In this document: positions 7,787 through 17,107 of the stretch, piece after piece | Layout of the letters: each line of letters begins with the position of its first letter | How positions within the stretch are numbered: the first letter of the stretch is position 1 | NCBI GenBank assembly: GCA_023228945.1 | Contig: JALOAI010000002.1 | Coordinates: 1-64,000 of the forward strand | Source: Pigmentiphaga sp. | Lineage (GTDB): Bacteria > Pseudomonadota > Gammaproteobacteria > Burkholderiales > Burkholderiaceae_B | Direction of reading: 5' to 3' | Length of the DNA: 64,000 nt | Program-made: the position numbers and the translations under genes | Notes under the pieces: generated by a model | The model's input: the letters and a program-made list of their open reading frames with translations, nothing else | The model's database searches: none | What the model was told of the DNA's origin: nothing

Positions 7787-8329
7787 ATGACGCTCCAGGA
7801 TCTCATGCGCCCGGGCCGGCGGAGCGTGATCGTCCGTTTGTGCGATTGGCTGAATGCCCCCGCCGAGTTGTGTGTTCTGTTGATGATGCTGCACATGCTG
7901 GCCGATGTGCTGGTGCGCGTACTGTTCGGCGCGGGCCTCGAGGGGATGGTGGAGTCGGTCACCTATCTCTATATGGTCGGTATCGCCTTTTTGCCGGTGG
8001 CATCGCTCGAGGCCCATGCGGCGCATCTACGTGTCGAAATGCTGGCCGAGCGGGCGTCGCCCCGAGTCGCGTTTGTTCTTCACGTCTTGGCCAAGCTTGC
8101 CACCGCGCTGGTAGCCGGGATCATGGCTTGGCTGACCTTCGAAAAAGCGTGGGGAGCCTGGCTCATTCGCGATCATGTTGAGCTGACGTACTGGTCGCTG
8201 CCCACTTGGCCGGCGCAGTGGGTCTTTCCCATCGGGTTTGCCGCCATGGCCTTGGCGGCTCTCGGTGGAATCGCGCCGCGCCCCCCGGCGGCTCCGGTCG
8301 CTCCTCTCCACGGCGGGGAGGCAGCCTGA
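7787..8329 (+). CDS. dctQ: TRAP transporter small permease, DctQ family
   Basis: A 180-residue membrane protein with four hydrophobic segments, e.g. ELCVLLMMLHMLADVLVRVLF, YLYMVGIAFLPVASLEAHAAH and VLAKLATALVAGIMAWLTF. The pattern around SLEAHAAHLRVEML, where helix 2 ends in charged/His residues, is typical of DctQ. It begins 12 bases after dctP and its stop overlaps the dctM start (TGATG). It forms the membrane complex with DctM. Confidence 0.85.
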   Translation: MTLQDLMRPGRRSVIVRLCDWLNAPAELCVLLMMLHMLADVLVRVLFGAGLEGMVESVTYLYMVGIAFLPVASLEAHAAHLRVEMLAERASPRVAFVLHVLAKLATALVAGIMAWLTFEKAWGAWLIRDHVELTYWSLPTWPAQWVFPIGFAAMALAALGGIAPRPPAAPVAPLHGGEAA

Positions 8330-9636
8330 TGGATTTTCCGTTCGAAGCGGTGTTCATCATCGGCGGCCTGCTGGTGCTGATGGCGCTGAGCGTACCGATC
8401 GGCATCGCGCTCATCGTCGCTTCCTTTGTCGGGATCGCCTCGGTGCTGGGCGTGCCCGCGGCGATGCGCCTGGTGGCGGATATGCCGCGCGAAGTGGTCT
8501 CCAGTTGGGAGCTATCGGCCATCCCGATGTTTCTGCTCATGGGCGCCATCGCTTTATATGGCGGCTTGACCGATGCCCTGTTCAAAGCGGCGCGGGCCTG
8601 GCTTGGATGGCTGCCGGGCGGGTTGGCCGTGTCGGCCAATATGGCGGCGGTCGGGCTGGGAGCCACCACGGGCTCGAGCCTGGCCACGACGGTGGCGGTA
8701 GGAAGGATCAGCATCCCCGAGATGCAGCGCTCGCGCTATGACATGGGGTTGGCGGCGGCCACTTGCGCCTCGGCCGGCACCATCGCGGCTCTCATTCCAC
8801 CCAGCATTCCTCTCATCGTGTACGCCATGTTTGCCGAGCAGTCGCTGGTGCGGCTGTTCGCGGCGGGCGTGATACCGGGGCTGCTCACCGCTTTTGCCTA
8901 TATCGCCCTGATCGTGTGGCGAAGCTGGAGCCGGCCGGAGTTGGCGCCACGCGCCAAGGACGTCTATACCTGGGGCGAGCGGGTGGCGAGCCTGCGCGAA
9001 GTCTGGCCGCTGCCTGTGTTGGTGCTCGGGGTTTTTGGCGGCTTGTATGGCGGCTATATCGGTCCCACCGAGGCGGGTGGTTTCGGTTCTTTCCTGGCGC
9101 TACTGATCACCATCGCCAAGCGGCGCATGTCGGTGGCGATCTTCCGGCGCTGCTTGCGCGAAGCTGCAACAACGACGGCGCTGATTTTGTTCGTGGCCAT
9201 CGGCGCGGTGATGCTGGCGCGCTATATGGCATTGATCGGACTGCCAGAGGCGCTGACCGAAGCCATGCGGGCGGCGGAGCTCTCGCCGCTGTTCCTGATC
9301 CTCATCACCAGCGTGATCTATCTCATCCTGGGCATGTTCCTGGATCCGATGGGGGTGATGCTGCTCTCGTTGCCGATCTTCCTACCGATGTTCGATGCAA
9401 TGGGCTACGATCTGATCTGGTTCGGCATCATCGTCGTCAAGTTCATCGAGATCGGTTTGCTGACTCCGCCCTTGGGCATGAACGTCTTTGCCGTACGCAC
9501 CGTTCTGCCCAAAGAAGTCTCGCTCGAGCGCGTTTACGCAGGATTGGGCTGGTTTCTTCTGGCGGAGGCGGTGGTGATGGTCCTGCTGTTCGCATTTCCC
9601 GCCATCGTGATGTGGCTTCCCAATACGTTGACCTGA
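8329..9636 (+). CDS. dctM: TRAP transporter large permease, DctM family
   Basis: A 435-residue membrane protein with about twelve hydrophobic segments. Family-typical stretches include GLGATTGSSLATTVAVGRISIPEM, AGTIAALIPPSIPLIVYAM and GPTEAGGFGSFLALL. It contains the sodium/substrate translocation pathway and works with DctP and DctQ. The ATG at 8329 overlaps the dctQ stop, so an upstream in-frame extension is ignored. Confidence 0.9.
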   Translation: MDFPFEAVFIIGGLLVLMALSVPIGIALIVASFVGIASVLGVPAAMRLVADMPREVVSSWELSAIPMFLLMGAIALYGGLTDALFKAARAWLGWLPGGLAVSANMAAVGLGATTGSSLATTVAVGRISIPEMQRSRYDMGLAAATCASAGTIAALIPPSIPLIVYAMFAEQSLVRLFAAGVIPGLLTAFAYIALIVWRSWSRPELAPRAKDVYTWGERVASLREVWPLPVLVLGVFGGLYGGYIGPTEAGGFGSFLALLITIAKRRMSVAIFRRCLREAATTTALILFVAIGAVMLARYMALIGLPEALTEAMRAAELSPLFLILITSVIYLILGMFLDPMGVMLLSLPIFLPMFDAMGYDLIWFGIIVVKFIEIGLLTPPLGMNVFAVRTVLPKEVSLERVYAGLGWFLLAEAVVMVLLFAFPAIVMWLPNTLT

Positions 9637-9659
9637 CCGACTTTCCGTCTCGTTCGTCC

Positions 9660-10481
9660 GTGAGTGCCTCCCCAGCTGCCCCCGCCGTCCCTGCGGCCGA
9701 CCGCCGTCAATCCGTCCAGTCCATCGAGGTCGGCCTGCGCCTGCTCGACGTCATGGCGGATGCCGGCATGCCGTTGGCTTTAAAGGATATTTCGCAACGC
9801 AGCGGTATCCCGCCCAGCCAGGCACACCGTTATCTGCGCAGTTTTATCAATGGCCGGATGGTGATGCAGGATCCGGCCAGCGGCCGTTATGTGCTGGGAC
9901 CCATGGCGATTCGCGTCGGGCTGGCCGCCCTGCATCAGCTCGATGGCATCGAGGCTTGCGATATCGCGGTGCGCGAGCTGGCACTAACGTGGGACTACGC
10001 CGGTGGCGTGGCGGTTTGGACGGAACGGGGGCCCATCATGGTGCGCTGGCACCAGGGCAATTCGTTCTTCATCCCGGCGGTGGGTCTGGGCACCACTTTT
10101 CCCTTGTTAGGGTCGGCGGTCGGCCGGGTGTTTCTGGCATGCCTGGCGCCCACCCGCACGGCCGAGCTCCTGGAGAACGAGTTGCGGCAACCCGTCTCCC
10201 GCTTTGCCGAAACCACTCCAGCCGAGGTGGGCGTCCTGCGCAACCAGGTGCGGGAACAGGGTTACAGCCAAATCGTTGATCATTTCACGCCGCTCATCCG
10301 TGGTATCGCCGCGCCGGTGTTTGATCTGCAGGGCCATGTGCAGGCGGTCATCTCGATCGCCGGCCGGATTCCTCCGTCCAAAACCGAAGATCCGATACGA
10401 GACGATCTTCTGGCGCGCGCGCGCGCGGTGTCGAACGATCTCGGATACGCTCCCGGGCGACCGCCAAGCCTCGACGCCTGA
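9660..10481 (+). CDS. IclR-family transcriptional regulator
   Basis: About 273 residues from a GTG at 9660. The N-terminal winged helix (SVQSIEVGLRLLDVMADAG, LKDISQRSGIPPSQAHRYLRSF) and the IclR effector domain (GPMAIRVG, GIAAPVFDLQGHVQAVISI) are both clear. The gene follows dctM by 23 bases in the same direction, so it is probably co-transcribed and controls the TRAP operon. The GTG start is chosen because it lies just after the dctM stop and precedes the HTH by a normal distance. No ATG alternative exists upstream in frame without entering dctM. Confidence 0.85.
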   Translation: MSASPAAPAVPAADRRQSVQSIEVGLRLLDVMADAGMPLALKDISQRSGIPPSQAHRYLRSFINGRMVMQDPASGRYVLGPMAIRVGLAALHQLDGIEACDIAVRELALTWDYAGGVAVWTERGPIMVRWHQGNSFFIPAVGLGTTFPLLGSAVGRVFLACLAPTRTAELLENELRQPVSRFAETTPAEVGVLRNQVREQGYSQIVDHFTPLIRGIAAPVFDLQGHVQAVISIAGRIPPSKTEDPIRDDLLARARAVSNDLGYAPGRPPSLDA

Positions 10482-10571
10482 ATCCGCCTCTCCCGGTCGC
10501 GGAGGCCGCCAGGGGCGTTGGTAAGAGCCGGGTCGGCGCAGCGCCAACGCCGCCCCGCCGTTCCCGAAATT

Positions 10572-11591
10572 TCAATCGAGCTGAACTCCCGTGTTTTGCA
10601 CGATGGCGCGCCAGCGCGCCACGTCATCCGCGACCCAACGTTGGAAGGCGTCATGGTTGCGATAGGTCACGGTATTGCCGGCCTTGGCGAGGCGATCCTG
10701 GATCTGAGGATCCTGCAGCGCTTTGCCGAGCTCCGCGCTGAAGCGCTCGACGATCGCGGGCGGCGTGCCGGCGGGCAGGAAGAAACCGCACCAGATCGGC
10801 ACGTCCAGCCCTTCCAGGCCTTGTTCGCGCGCCGTGGCTGTGTGGGGCAGGACCGGCGAGCGTTCGGCATCCAGCACGGCCAACGGTACGACCTGGCCGG
10901 ACTTGATATAGGCCTCGACGGTGGGGATCGTCAGCAGCGACAGTTGGATCTGGCCGGCAACCAGGTCGGTGATCGCATTGGCGCCGCCCCGATAGGGAAT
11001 GTGGGTGAGCGGCACCTCGAGCTGATCGGCCAGGGTTTCCATGGTCAGGTGCTGGACCGAGCCGGTGCCGTTGGTCCCGTAGTTGAGATGGCCCCGGGTG
11101 GCGGCGGCCTTCAGCTCGGCAAGGTTCGACACGCCCAGCGAGGGGTGGGCGACGACGACCATCGGCATGGAAACGACCTGGGCCACCGGGATGAGATCGC
11201 GCTCGGTGTCGAACGTCGTCGTCGCGGTGTAGACCGCGGGTGCGACGACCAGTCCGCCGGGTTCGCCGAAGAGCGCGGTATAGCCGTCCGCCGCGGCCTT
11301 GACGACGGCGTCGGCGGCGATGCGGCCGGCCGCGCCGGTGCGATTCTCCACCACGAAAGAGGTGTCCAACTGGTCGCTCAGTTGCTGGGCCAGGACCCGG
11401 GTGACCTGGTCGGTGGCGGCGCCCGGCGAAAATGGAGCGATCAGCCGGACCGGCCGATCCGGCCAGGCTTCGCTGGCGGCGACGGAACCGCAGGCGGCCA
11501 GGGCGGCGCCCGCCAGAGCCAACTGGCACAGGGTCCGTCGTGCGCGCCGGCGCGCTGCGGAAGACGGGATACGAGCGGCGAAGGGTTTCAT
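10572..11591 (-). CDS. Bug/TctC-family periplasmic solute receptor
   Basis: A 339-residue exported protein with a positively charged N-terminus (SSAARRRARRTLCQLALAG) and a hydrophobic signal segment. The mature part opens WPDRPVRLIAPFSPGAATDQVTR and carries YGTNGTGSVQHLTMETLA and VPLTHIPYRGGANAITDL, hallmark Bug-family motifs. Bug proteins bind carboxylates and related ligands with high affinity; many stand alone without a cognate tctAB permease, as here. It lies just downstream of a ketopantoate-reductase-like gene on the same strand (30-bp gap), suggesting one transcript. The ligand is unknown. Confidence 0.88.
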   Translation of the reverse strand: MKPFAARIPSSAARRRARRTLCQLALAGAALAACGSVAASEAWPDRPVRLIAPFSPGAATDQVTRVLAQQLSDQLDTSFVVENRTGAAGRIAADAVVKAAADGYTALFGEPGGLVVAPAVYTATTTFDTERDLIPVAQVVSMPMVVVAHPSLGVSNLAELKAAATRGHLNYGTNGTGSVQHLTMETLADQLEVPLTHIPYRGGANAITDLVAGQIQLSLLTIPTVEAYIKSGQVVPLAVLDAERSPVLPHTATAREQGLEGLDVPIWCGFFLPAGTPPAIVERFSAELGKALQDPQIQDRLAKAGNTVTYRNHDAFQRWVADDVARWRAIVQNTGVQLD

Positions 11592-11621
11592 GAGGTCTCC
11601 TTGAGAATTGTCGGGGAAGGC

Positions 11622-12659
11622 TCAGGCGGGGTCGGCCAGGAGGTCCAGAAGCGGCTGCAGCGATTCGGGACCAGCCTTGCGTGCTCCCGCCTCCAGCTGC
11701 TTGACGAGCCGCACCACTTCGGCATTGAGTGGGGCGGTGCGGCCATGCGCGAGCGCCTTGGCGACGACGTAGCCGTTGATGTGGTCGACCTCGGTGCGGC
11801 CTCGGGCTTCGAAGTCGGCCACCATCGAGAGGCGGCGCGGCCCCAGGCTGCGGCCGTGTTCCCGCAGGGCAGCGTGCAGGCGTTCGTCGCTTCGGGCGCC
11901 GGGGCTGCGCCAGAGGGCGGCGGGAAGGTCCAGCACCGGCTCCGGTTCGGCGCCGGATGCGGCGGCGGTGGCGAGGATCTCGCCGGCCAGCGCGATCATG
12001 GCGCGGCGCACAGGCTCGCGCTCGTGCAGGACGGCGGCGGTTTCACCGGACAGTAATAGCAGGGGGTTGCCGATGGAGTTGAGCACGAGCTTCATCCAGC
12101 GATACCCCAGGAGATTGCGGGTGACCGTTGCCGTGCCGCAGGCCGCCAGCAGGTCGGCGAGCTGGCGGACGCGGGGCGAATCGCTGCCGTCGAGCTCGCC
12201 GACCCGCAGCGTATCCGGTCCGGGCAGGGCGGCCACCCGGCCCGGTGCCGTTAGCCGGGCGCCGAGAACCAGCGAGCAGCCGAGCGTGCGCGAAGCGCCG
12301 ACGGCCAGGGCGATCGCCTCTTCGTTCAGCCCGTTCTGGCATGACAGCACCATGCCTTCCGGAGCCAGTAGGCGTTCGACCAGCGGCAGCGCGGCGGCCG
12401 TATCGTCGCTACGCACCGCCAGAAGTACGAGGTCGAAGCGTTCCTCCGGCATGGCGTCGAAGCCGTAGGCTCGTACGGGAAACACCATTTCGCGCCCATG
12501 GTGCTCGAGGGTCAGGCCGTCGCGGTTCAAGGCCGCCACATGCTCGGCCCAGCCATCGAACAGGGTCGTCGCCACGCCGGCCTGCGCCAGGTGCGCGGCA
12601 ACGCGGCAACCGATCGCCCCGGCTCCGACGATGGCGATGTGCCAGTGGGTTCCGGTCAT
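11622..12659 (-). CDS. Ketopantoate reductase (PanE/ApbA) family protein
   Basis: A 345-residue protein starting MTGTHWHIAIVGAGAIGCRVAAHL, a GxGxxG NAD(P)-binding motif at residues 11-17. It continues with DLVLLAVRSDDTAAALP, LSCQNGLNEEAIALAVG and YRWMKLVLNSIGNPL, where the K and N-S-x-x-N residues match the PanE active site. PanE reduces ketopantoate to pantoate for CoA synthesis, but many paralogues act on other 2-keto acids. Its pairing with a Bug receptor and a divergent LysR gene argues for a catabolic role here, which is inference. Confidence 0.82.
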   Translation of the reverse strand: MTGTHWHIAIVGAGAIGCRVAAHLAQAGVATTLFDGWAEHVAALNRDGLTLEHHGREMVFPVRAYGFDAMPEERFDLVLLAVRSDDTAAALPLVERLLAPEGMVLSCQNGLNEEAIALAVGASRTLGCSLVLGARLTAPGRVAALPGPDTLRVGELDGSDSPRVRQLADLLAACGTATVTRNLLGYRWMKLVLNSIGNPLLLLSGETAAVLHEREPVRRAMIALAGEILATAAASGAEPEPVLDLPAALWRSPGARSDERLHAALREHGRSLGPRRLSMVADFEARGRTEVDHINGYVVAKALAHGRTAPLNAEVVRLVKQLEAGARKAGPESLQPLLDLLADPA

Positions 12660-12720
12660 CCGTCTATCTCCTGAAAAAGACCATCGTAGCGGTGGCCTTA
12701 CCGCCGGTTAGCTGGGATTC

Positions 12721-12733
12721 GCATACCATATGC
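12721..12733. promoter_or_regulatory. Candidate LysR operator between divergent panE-like and lysR genes
   Basis: GCATACCATATGC has perfect 5-bp arms around CCA, in the 162-bp space between the two divergent genes. LysR regulators usually bind such short dyads with an ATA-rich core in the shared promoter region. Confidence 0.45.
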
Positions 12734-12821
12734 CAAAACGAGATAGCCCCTTGGCCATGCCGGGGCGCGGACCCCGCGGCGGCGGGCTTTGCCCGAGAGG
12801 CCGAGCAACGGCCAGGACATC

Positions 12822-13769
12822 ATGGAACTGAGACAACTGCGTTATTTGATCGAGGTGGCCGAGGCCGGCAGCATCAACCGGGCGGCCGAACGGTTGGGCG
12901 TGGCCCAGTCGGCGATCAGCCGGCAGATCGCCAAGCTCGAGAATGAGCTTGGCGTGGCGGTCGTGCGACGTACGCCCGAAGGCGTGACGTTGACGGTGGC
13001 GGGCGAACAGGCGTTGTCGGGCGCTCAAGCCGTGCTGCGCGAAGTCGATGAACTCAGGCGTGCCGTGGCCGGTGACGCTCCCGCGATGCTGCGCGTTCGC
13101 CTCGGCATGCCGCCGACGGTCAGCGGCGTTTTCCGGCGTTTGTTCGAGCACCCGCTGCGCCGCGGGGGTGTGCAGGTGCGGCCCAGCGTGGTCGAGGCCT
13201 CGAGCTATTGGCTGGCGCGGCGCCTGGCGTCCGGCGATCTTGATTGTGCCATCCTGACCGAGCCCGCCGGGATGCGCGATTGGCTGGTGGAGCCCCTGTG
13301 GATCGAGGCGTTATGCCTGGTCGGGCCCGCCGCGTCGCCGTTCGCGGCGCGCGAGAGCTGCTCCGTTGCGGATATCGCCGAACTGCCGCTGACCCTGACG
13401 CCATTGCCCGACAATAGCCGGCAGGTGATCGAGCGGGTATTCCGGCAGCAAGGCCTGGCGCCGCGCGTGCAGCAGGAGCACGAGGCACTGAATCTTCTGA
13501 AAGAGCAAACGCGTTTCGGGGCGTATTCGATCCTGCCGCGCATCCAGGCCCGCGAATTGGCGCGCGAACACTACCTTTGCGTGCCAGTGCGGGACCTGGC
13601 GATCCGCCGTGGCTGGGTCAGCCGCCGCGGCGCCTTGCCTCCTCGCGCTGCCGCCATGCTGCTGGCGGTGGTGCGCGATTATGCGCGCCGCGAAGTGCCC
13701 GACGATCCCTGGTTTCGCCTGGGCTGGGCCGGCTTCCCTCCCGGTGGACCGACGCAGACCGTGGCTTAG
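12822..13769 (+). CDS. LysR-family transcriptional regulator
   Basis: A 315-residue protein starting MELRQLRYLIEVAEAGSI with a classical LysR HTH (INRAAERLGVAQSAISRQIAKLENELGV). The effector domain follows, with LRVRLGMPPTVSGVF and, later, LIDCAILTEPAGM-like context (DLDCAILTEPAG). The start at 12822 is chosen because AGGA lies seven bases upstream and the HTH begins directly. The gene is divergent from the panE-like/Bug unit and probably regulates it. It is closest in form to CynR/NAC-type family members with a short N-terminus. Confidence 0.88.
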   Translation: MELRQLRYLIEVAEAGSINRAAERLGVAQSAISRQIAKLENELGVAVVRRTPEGVTLTVAGEQALSGAQAVLREVDELRRAVAGDAPAMLRVRLGMPPTVSGVFRRLFEHPLRRGGVQVRPSVVEASSYWLARRLASGDLDCAILTEPAGMRDWLVEPLWIEALCLVGPAASPFAARESCSVADIAELPLTLTPLPDNSRQVIERVFRQQGLAPRVQQEHEALNLLKEQTRFGAYSILPRIQARELAREHYLCVPVRDLAIRRGWVSRRGALPPRAAAMLLAVVRDYARREVPDDPWFRLGWAGFPPGGPTQTVA

Positions 13770-13775
13770 AATGCC

Positions 13776-13960
13776 TAGTGTCCTGTCCCGGCAGTTCGTT
13801 GATGAATACGTTTTTAAGCGCCCGAATCCGTCGTTGCGGATACTCGCCGGGTTTCAACCCGGCTGCGTTCTGCGCCTAGGCTGCGACCCCTTAAAAACGT
13901 ATTCGGTAGCCATCATTTTCTTGCAAACATTCACCAACGAACTGCCGGGACAGGACACTA
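13776..13960. mobile_element. 185-bp MITE-like element with long inverted repeats and TA ends
   Basis: The ends 13776-13801 and 13935-13960 are perfect 26-bp inverted repeats (TAGTGTCCTGTCCCGGCAGT... at the left end). After one mismatch, five more bases match. A second nested inverted repeat (13804-13818 with 13890-13904, GAATACGTTTTTAAG) and a central hairpin (13846-13863, GCCGGG/CCCGGC) make the whole element self-complementary. Both ends start or end with TA, as expected for a TA target duplicated by IS630/Tc1-mariner transposases. It holds no ORF of its own and occupies the space between lysR and the mscS-like gene. Confidence 0.75.
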
Positions 13961-14009
13961 GCGTCGTTGAGTCGGCTGCCATCTCGGAGGCCGTCTTTCA
14001 GGAGTCGCC

Positions 14010-15026
14010 GTGACCGAAGTTTCCATCATCCAGTACGCCATCGGCGCCGCGTTGGCGCTTGTCTGCCTGGTTGCCGCCCTCGGCTTGCAGTTTTATGCCC
14101 ACCGGCACCGCCATTTGACGCGCAGCATCGTTTTTCATCTGCTGCAGATCGCCGTGCTATGCGCGCTGGTGCTGATCATCAAGCAGTACACCCAGATGGC
14201 CATCGTGGATCTCCACTGGAAGCTGATCCCCGCCCGAGTCGTGGATTTTCTGGCGATACTGGCGATCGTGCTGATTTTCATGCAGCAATTGTTCCTGTTG
14301 ATCGACCGCCTGGAACACGACCAGATTCATAAGGGCAAAGACGTCACGTCGTCCCGCATGGTGTCGCGGGTGTTCAAGATCACGATCTTCGTGGTGATCA
14401 TGCTGCTGTTCGGCGAGCATTTCGGCATGAGCCTGTCGGGCCTGCTGGCCTTCGGCGGTATCGGCGGCATTGCCATCGGCCTGGCCGGTAAAGACATCCT
14501 GAGCAATTTTTTCTCGGGCGTGATGCTGTATTTCGATCGTCCGTTCAATATCGGCGATTGGATTTCCTCGCCGGATCGGAACATCGAAGGCACCGTGGTC
14601 GAGATCGGCTGGCGACTGACCAAGATCACCACTTTCGACCATCGGCCGCTGTACGTGCCCAACTCGGTTTTCTCCACGATCAGTGTCGAAAACCCCGGGC
14701 GCATGACCAATCGCCGCATCAAAACCGAACTCACCCTGCGCTATGGCGACGCCGACAAAATGGGCGCCATCGTCAAGGATATCCGCGCCATGCTGCACGG
14801 ACACGACGGGATCGATGGCAGCCAGACTTTGCTGGTGTACTTCAACGAGTTCGGCGACTCTTCATTGAATATCATGGTGTATTGCTTTACCAAGACGGTG
14901 ATTTGGGCCGAATGGCTGGCGATCCAGGAAGAGGTGTATTTGAAGATCATCGACATCGTCCACAGCCACGGCGGCGATTTTGCCTTCCCGTCCCGTACCG
15001 TGTATCTCGAGAAGGATTCCGCTTGA
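14010..15026 (+). CDS. MscS-family mechanosensitive ion channel
   Basis: A 338-residue inner-membrane protein. Four hydrophobic segments fill the first ~160 residues. The pore-lining helix and beta domain are evident in LLAFGGIGGIAIGLAGKDIL, SNFFSGVMLYFDRPFNIGDW and EGTVVEIGWRLTKITTFDHR, then PNSVFSTISVENPGRMTNRR. Such channels release solutes on hypo-osmotic shock. A GTG start at 14010 is supported by AGGAG at 13999-14003. The MITE lies 50 bp upstream and could affect its promoter. Its stop is 41 bp before the histidine kinase gene. Confidence 0.9.
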   Translation: MTEVSIIQYAIGAALALVCLVAALGLQFYAHRHRHLTRSIVFHLLQIAVLCALVLIIKQYTQMAIVDLHWKLIPARVVDFLAILAIVLIFMQQLFLLIDRLEHDQIHKGKDVTSSRMVSRVFKITIFVVIMLLFGEHFGMSLSGLLAFGGIGGIAIGLAGKDILSNFFSGVMLYFDRPFNIGDWISSPDRNIEGTVVEIGWRLTKITTFDHRPLYVPNSVFSTISVENPGRMTNRRIKTELTLRYGDADKMGAIVKDIRAMLHGHDGIDGSQTLLVYFNEFGDSSLNIMVYCFTKTVIWAEWLAIQEEVYLKIIDIVHSHGGDFAFPSRTVYLEKDSA

Positions 15027-15067
15027 GCCGCGAACTTTGGTAGACCGAGACCGCAGCGGAGAAAAAA

Positions 15068-17107
15068 ATGGAGTACGGCGTGGCGGGACGAACGGAAAAC
15101 GTACCGACGAAATGGCTGGTTTTGATCATTTGTCTGGTATTTTGGCTGGGCATGTTGTTTGCGGCACCCACCTTGCAGTCGCCGACGCATGCGATCGGCC
15201 GCGACCAGCCGTTCGCGTACCACCACGATGCGGCGGGTTTGTCGCTCGAGCAGTTCCTGGCCCTGCCGCCCGAGGCTCTGACCGTCAGCGCGCGGCCTTT
15301 CACCCAGGGTTATTCCGCCCGGCCGTATTGGCTGCGCTTCGAGGCGCCCCGGCATTGGTTCCAGGAGGGGCCGCTGTGGTTGCAACTGACACCGGGTTAT
15401 CTCGACCACCTGACGTTGTATTGGCGCCCCATCGGGGGCGGTGGCGCGTGGCAGGAGCGGCGAGCGGGTGATCGTGACGATCCCGAGGAGCGCCTTGGCG
15501 ATCTGGACTATCGATTTCCGGTCTTCAAGCTGCAGCCGCCGCCGGAAGGAGCGACGGGCTACGAGTTCGTGGCAAGGCTGGAGAGCACCAGCGCCCTGAT
15601 GTTCGAGCCCGCGTTCTGGGAGCCCTCCGCCTTCGTAAGTTACGCCACGAGGGATTCGGTGTTCTGGGCGTTCTTCCTGGGCATGAGTGCGCTGTCGTCG
15701 GCCCTGTCGGTGCTGTTGGCGCTCGGACTCAAGAGCCGCTTGCTGTGGTCGGTGGTGCCGTTTTCCGTAGGCTATCTGCTGGTCGCCTGCATTCAGGGCT
15801 ACGTGGGCTGGAGCGACGCCGCCTGGCGCGTGACCCTCCAGCATTATCTGATCGGCGTACTCACCTTGCTGGGCTATCCGGCGCTGCTCTGGATGTGCGT
15901 CGAGGCGCTGGATCTACGCCGGCATTTTCCGCGCGGCTATCGCATCGCCCTGGGCGGCGTGCTGGTCAGCTTGTTATTGCCGTTCAGTATTCCGTTGGGC
16001 ATTTATGGTCATGCGGTGGCGGCGCTCACCGTGGCGGCCCTGCTGACGGCGCCCGCGCTGTTCGGCTGCGCGCTGGCGTTGTGGTGGCGGACCAAGATCG
16101 GCTATCTCAATCTGGTGTTCGGTCTGATACCGATGTTCTACATCGTCTCCAGCCTGCTGGCTTTGTTCACCACCACCGCGCTGATTTCCTACGATCCCGT
16201 GGTTTATCACTTCTGGCAGTACTGCGTGATGATGGTGATGATGATCATGATGCTGCTGGTGATGGCGGTGGGCGTCATGCGCATCCGCCGTGAACGCCGG
16301 ATTCACTACGAGAGCATGAGGCTGGAGCAGGAGTTGGCGCGGGAGCGGCAGGCCCGGGTCCAGCAGCGGCAATTCATGGGCATGATCTCCCACGAGTTGC
16401 GTACGCCTCTGGCGGTGATCTCGGCGGCGCTGGCCAATCTCAAGAGTTTCGCCGGCCAGGAGCCCGCCATCGGTCGCCGCTACGATAAGATCGATCGCGC
16501 CACACGCCGACTGGTGCAGCTGACGGACAATTGCCTGGCCGATGCCCGCTTGTCGGCCGGCGATCTTTACCTCGATCGCCAGCCCACCGATCTGCTCGAG
16601 GAAGTCCGGCAGGTGCTGGCCTTGACCGAGCCCGACGAGGATCGCTCCATGCGAATCACGCTGGAGGGCGCTCCCATATCGTCGCGGAGCCGGGCGCCGG
16701 CCGTGCCGCTGGTGGCCGATGGCGCGCTGTTGCGCATCGCCCTGTCCAATCTCCTGGACAATGCCATCAAGTATTCTGTCGCCGGAGGCGCCATCCGGCT
16801 CGACGTGTACCGCCAGGGCGGGCAATGGATCGTGGCGGTCGAGGACGGCGGCCCCGGCGTGCCCGACGAGCAGGCGGCGGCCATCTTCGATCGCTACCGC
16901 CAGGCCGACGAGACCGGCGGACGGCAGGGCTGGGGCCTGGGGTTGCACGTGGCGCGGCAGATCGCCCTGGCGCACGGCGGTGATCTTGTGCTCGCGGATA
17001 ATCAGCGACACCGATGCCGCTTCGAGCTGAGGTTGCCGGCCGCGGCGGCCGACAAGATAACCGCCGCGATGCCCGGCACAATAACGCTTCAGGAGGGAAC
17101 ACGATGA
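15068..17107 (+). CDS. Sensor histidine kinase with 7TMR-DISM input region
   Basis: A 679-residue membrane kinase. After a TM segment (TKWLVLIICLVFWLGMLFA), a periplasmic DISM-type sensing domain spans about residues 45-190 (LPPEALTVSARPFTQGYSAR, YWLRFEAPRHWF). About seven TM helices follow at ~200-410. The kinase core has the H-box FMGMISHELRTPLAV (His about residue 445), N-box LSNLLDNAIKYS, and G-boxes VEDGGPGVPDEQ and GWGLGLHVARQIA. DISM domains often sense carbohydrate-like or small ligands. Its stop overlaps the response-regulator ATG (ATGA). Confidence 0.9.
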   Translation: MEYGVAGRTENVPTKWLVLIICLVFWLGMLFAAPTLQSPTHAIGRDQPFAYHHDAAGLSLEQFLALPPEALTVSARPFTQGYSARPYWLRFEAPRHWFQEGPLWLQLTPGYLDHLTLYWRPIGGGGAWQERRAGDRDDPEERLGDLDYRFPVFKLQPPPEGATGYEFVARLESTSALMFEPAFWEPSAFVSYATRDSVFWAFFLGMSALSSALSVLLALGLKSRLLWSVVPFSVGYLLVACIQGYVGWSDAAWRVTLQHYLIGVLTLLGYPALLWMCVEALDLRRHFPRGYRIALGGVLVSLLLPFSIPLGIYGHAVAALTVAALLTAPALFGCALALWWRTKIGYLNLVFGLIPMFYIVSSLLALFTTTALISYDPVVYHFWQYCVMMVMMIMMLLVMAVGVMRIRRERRIHYESMRLEQELARERQARVQQRQFMGMISHELRTPLAVISAALANLKSFAGQEPAIGRRYDKIDRATRRLVQLTDNCLADARLSAGDLYLDRQPTDLLEEVRQVLALTEPDEDRSMRITLEGAPISSRSRAPAVPLVADGALLRIALSNLLDNAIKYSVAGGAIRLDVYRQGGQWIVAVEDGGPGVPDEQAAAIFDRYRQADETGGRQGWGLGLHVARQIALAHGGDLVLADNQRHRCRFELRLPAAAADKITAAMPGTITLQEGTR

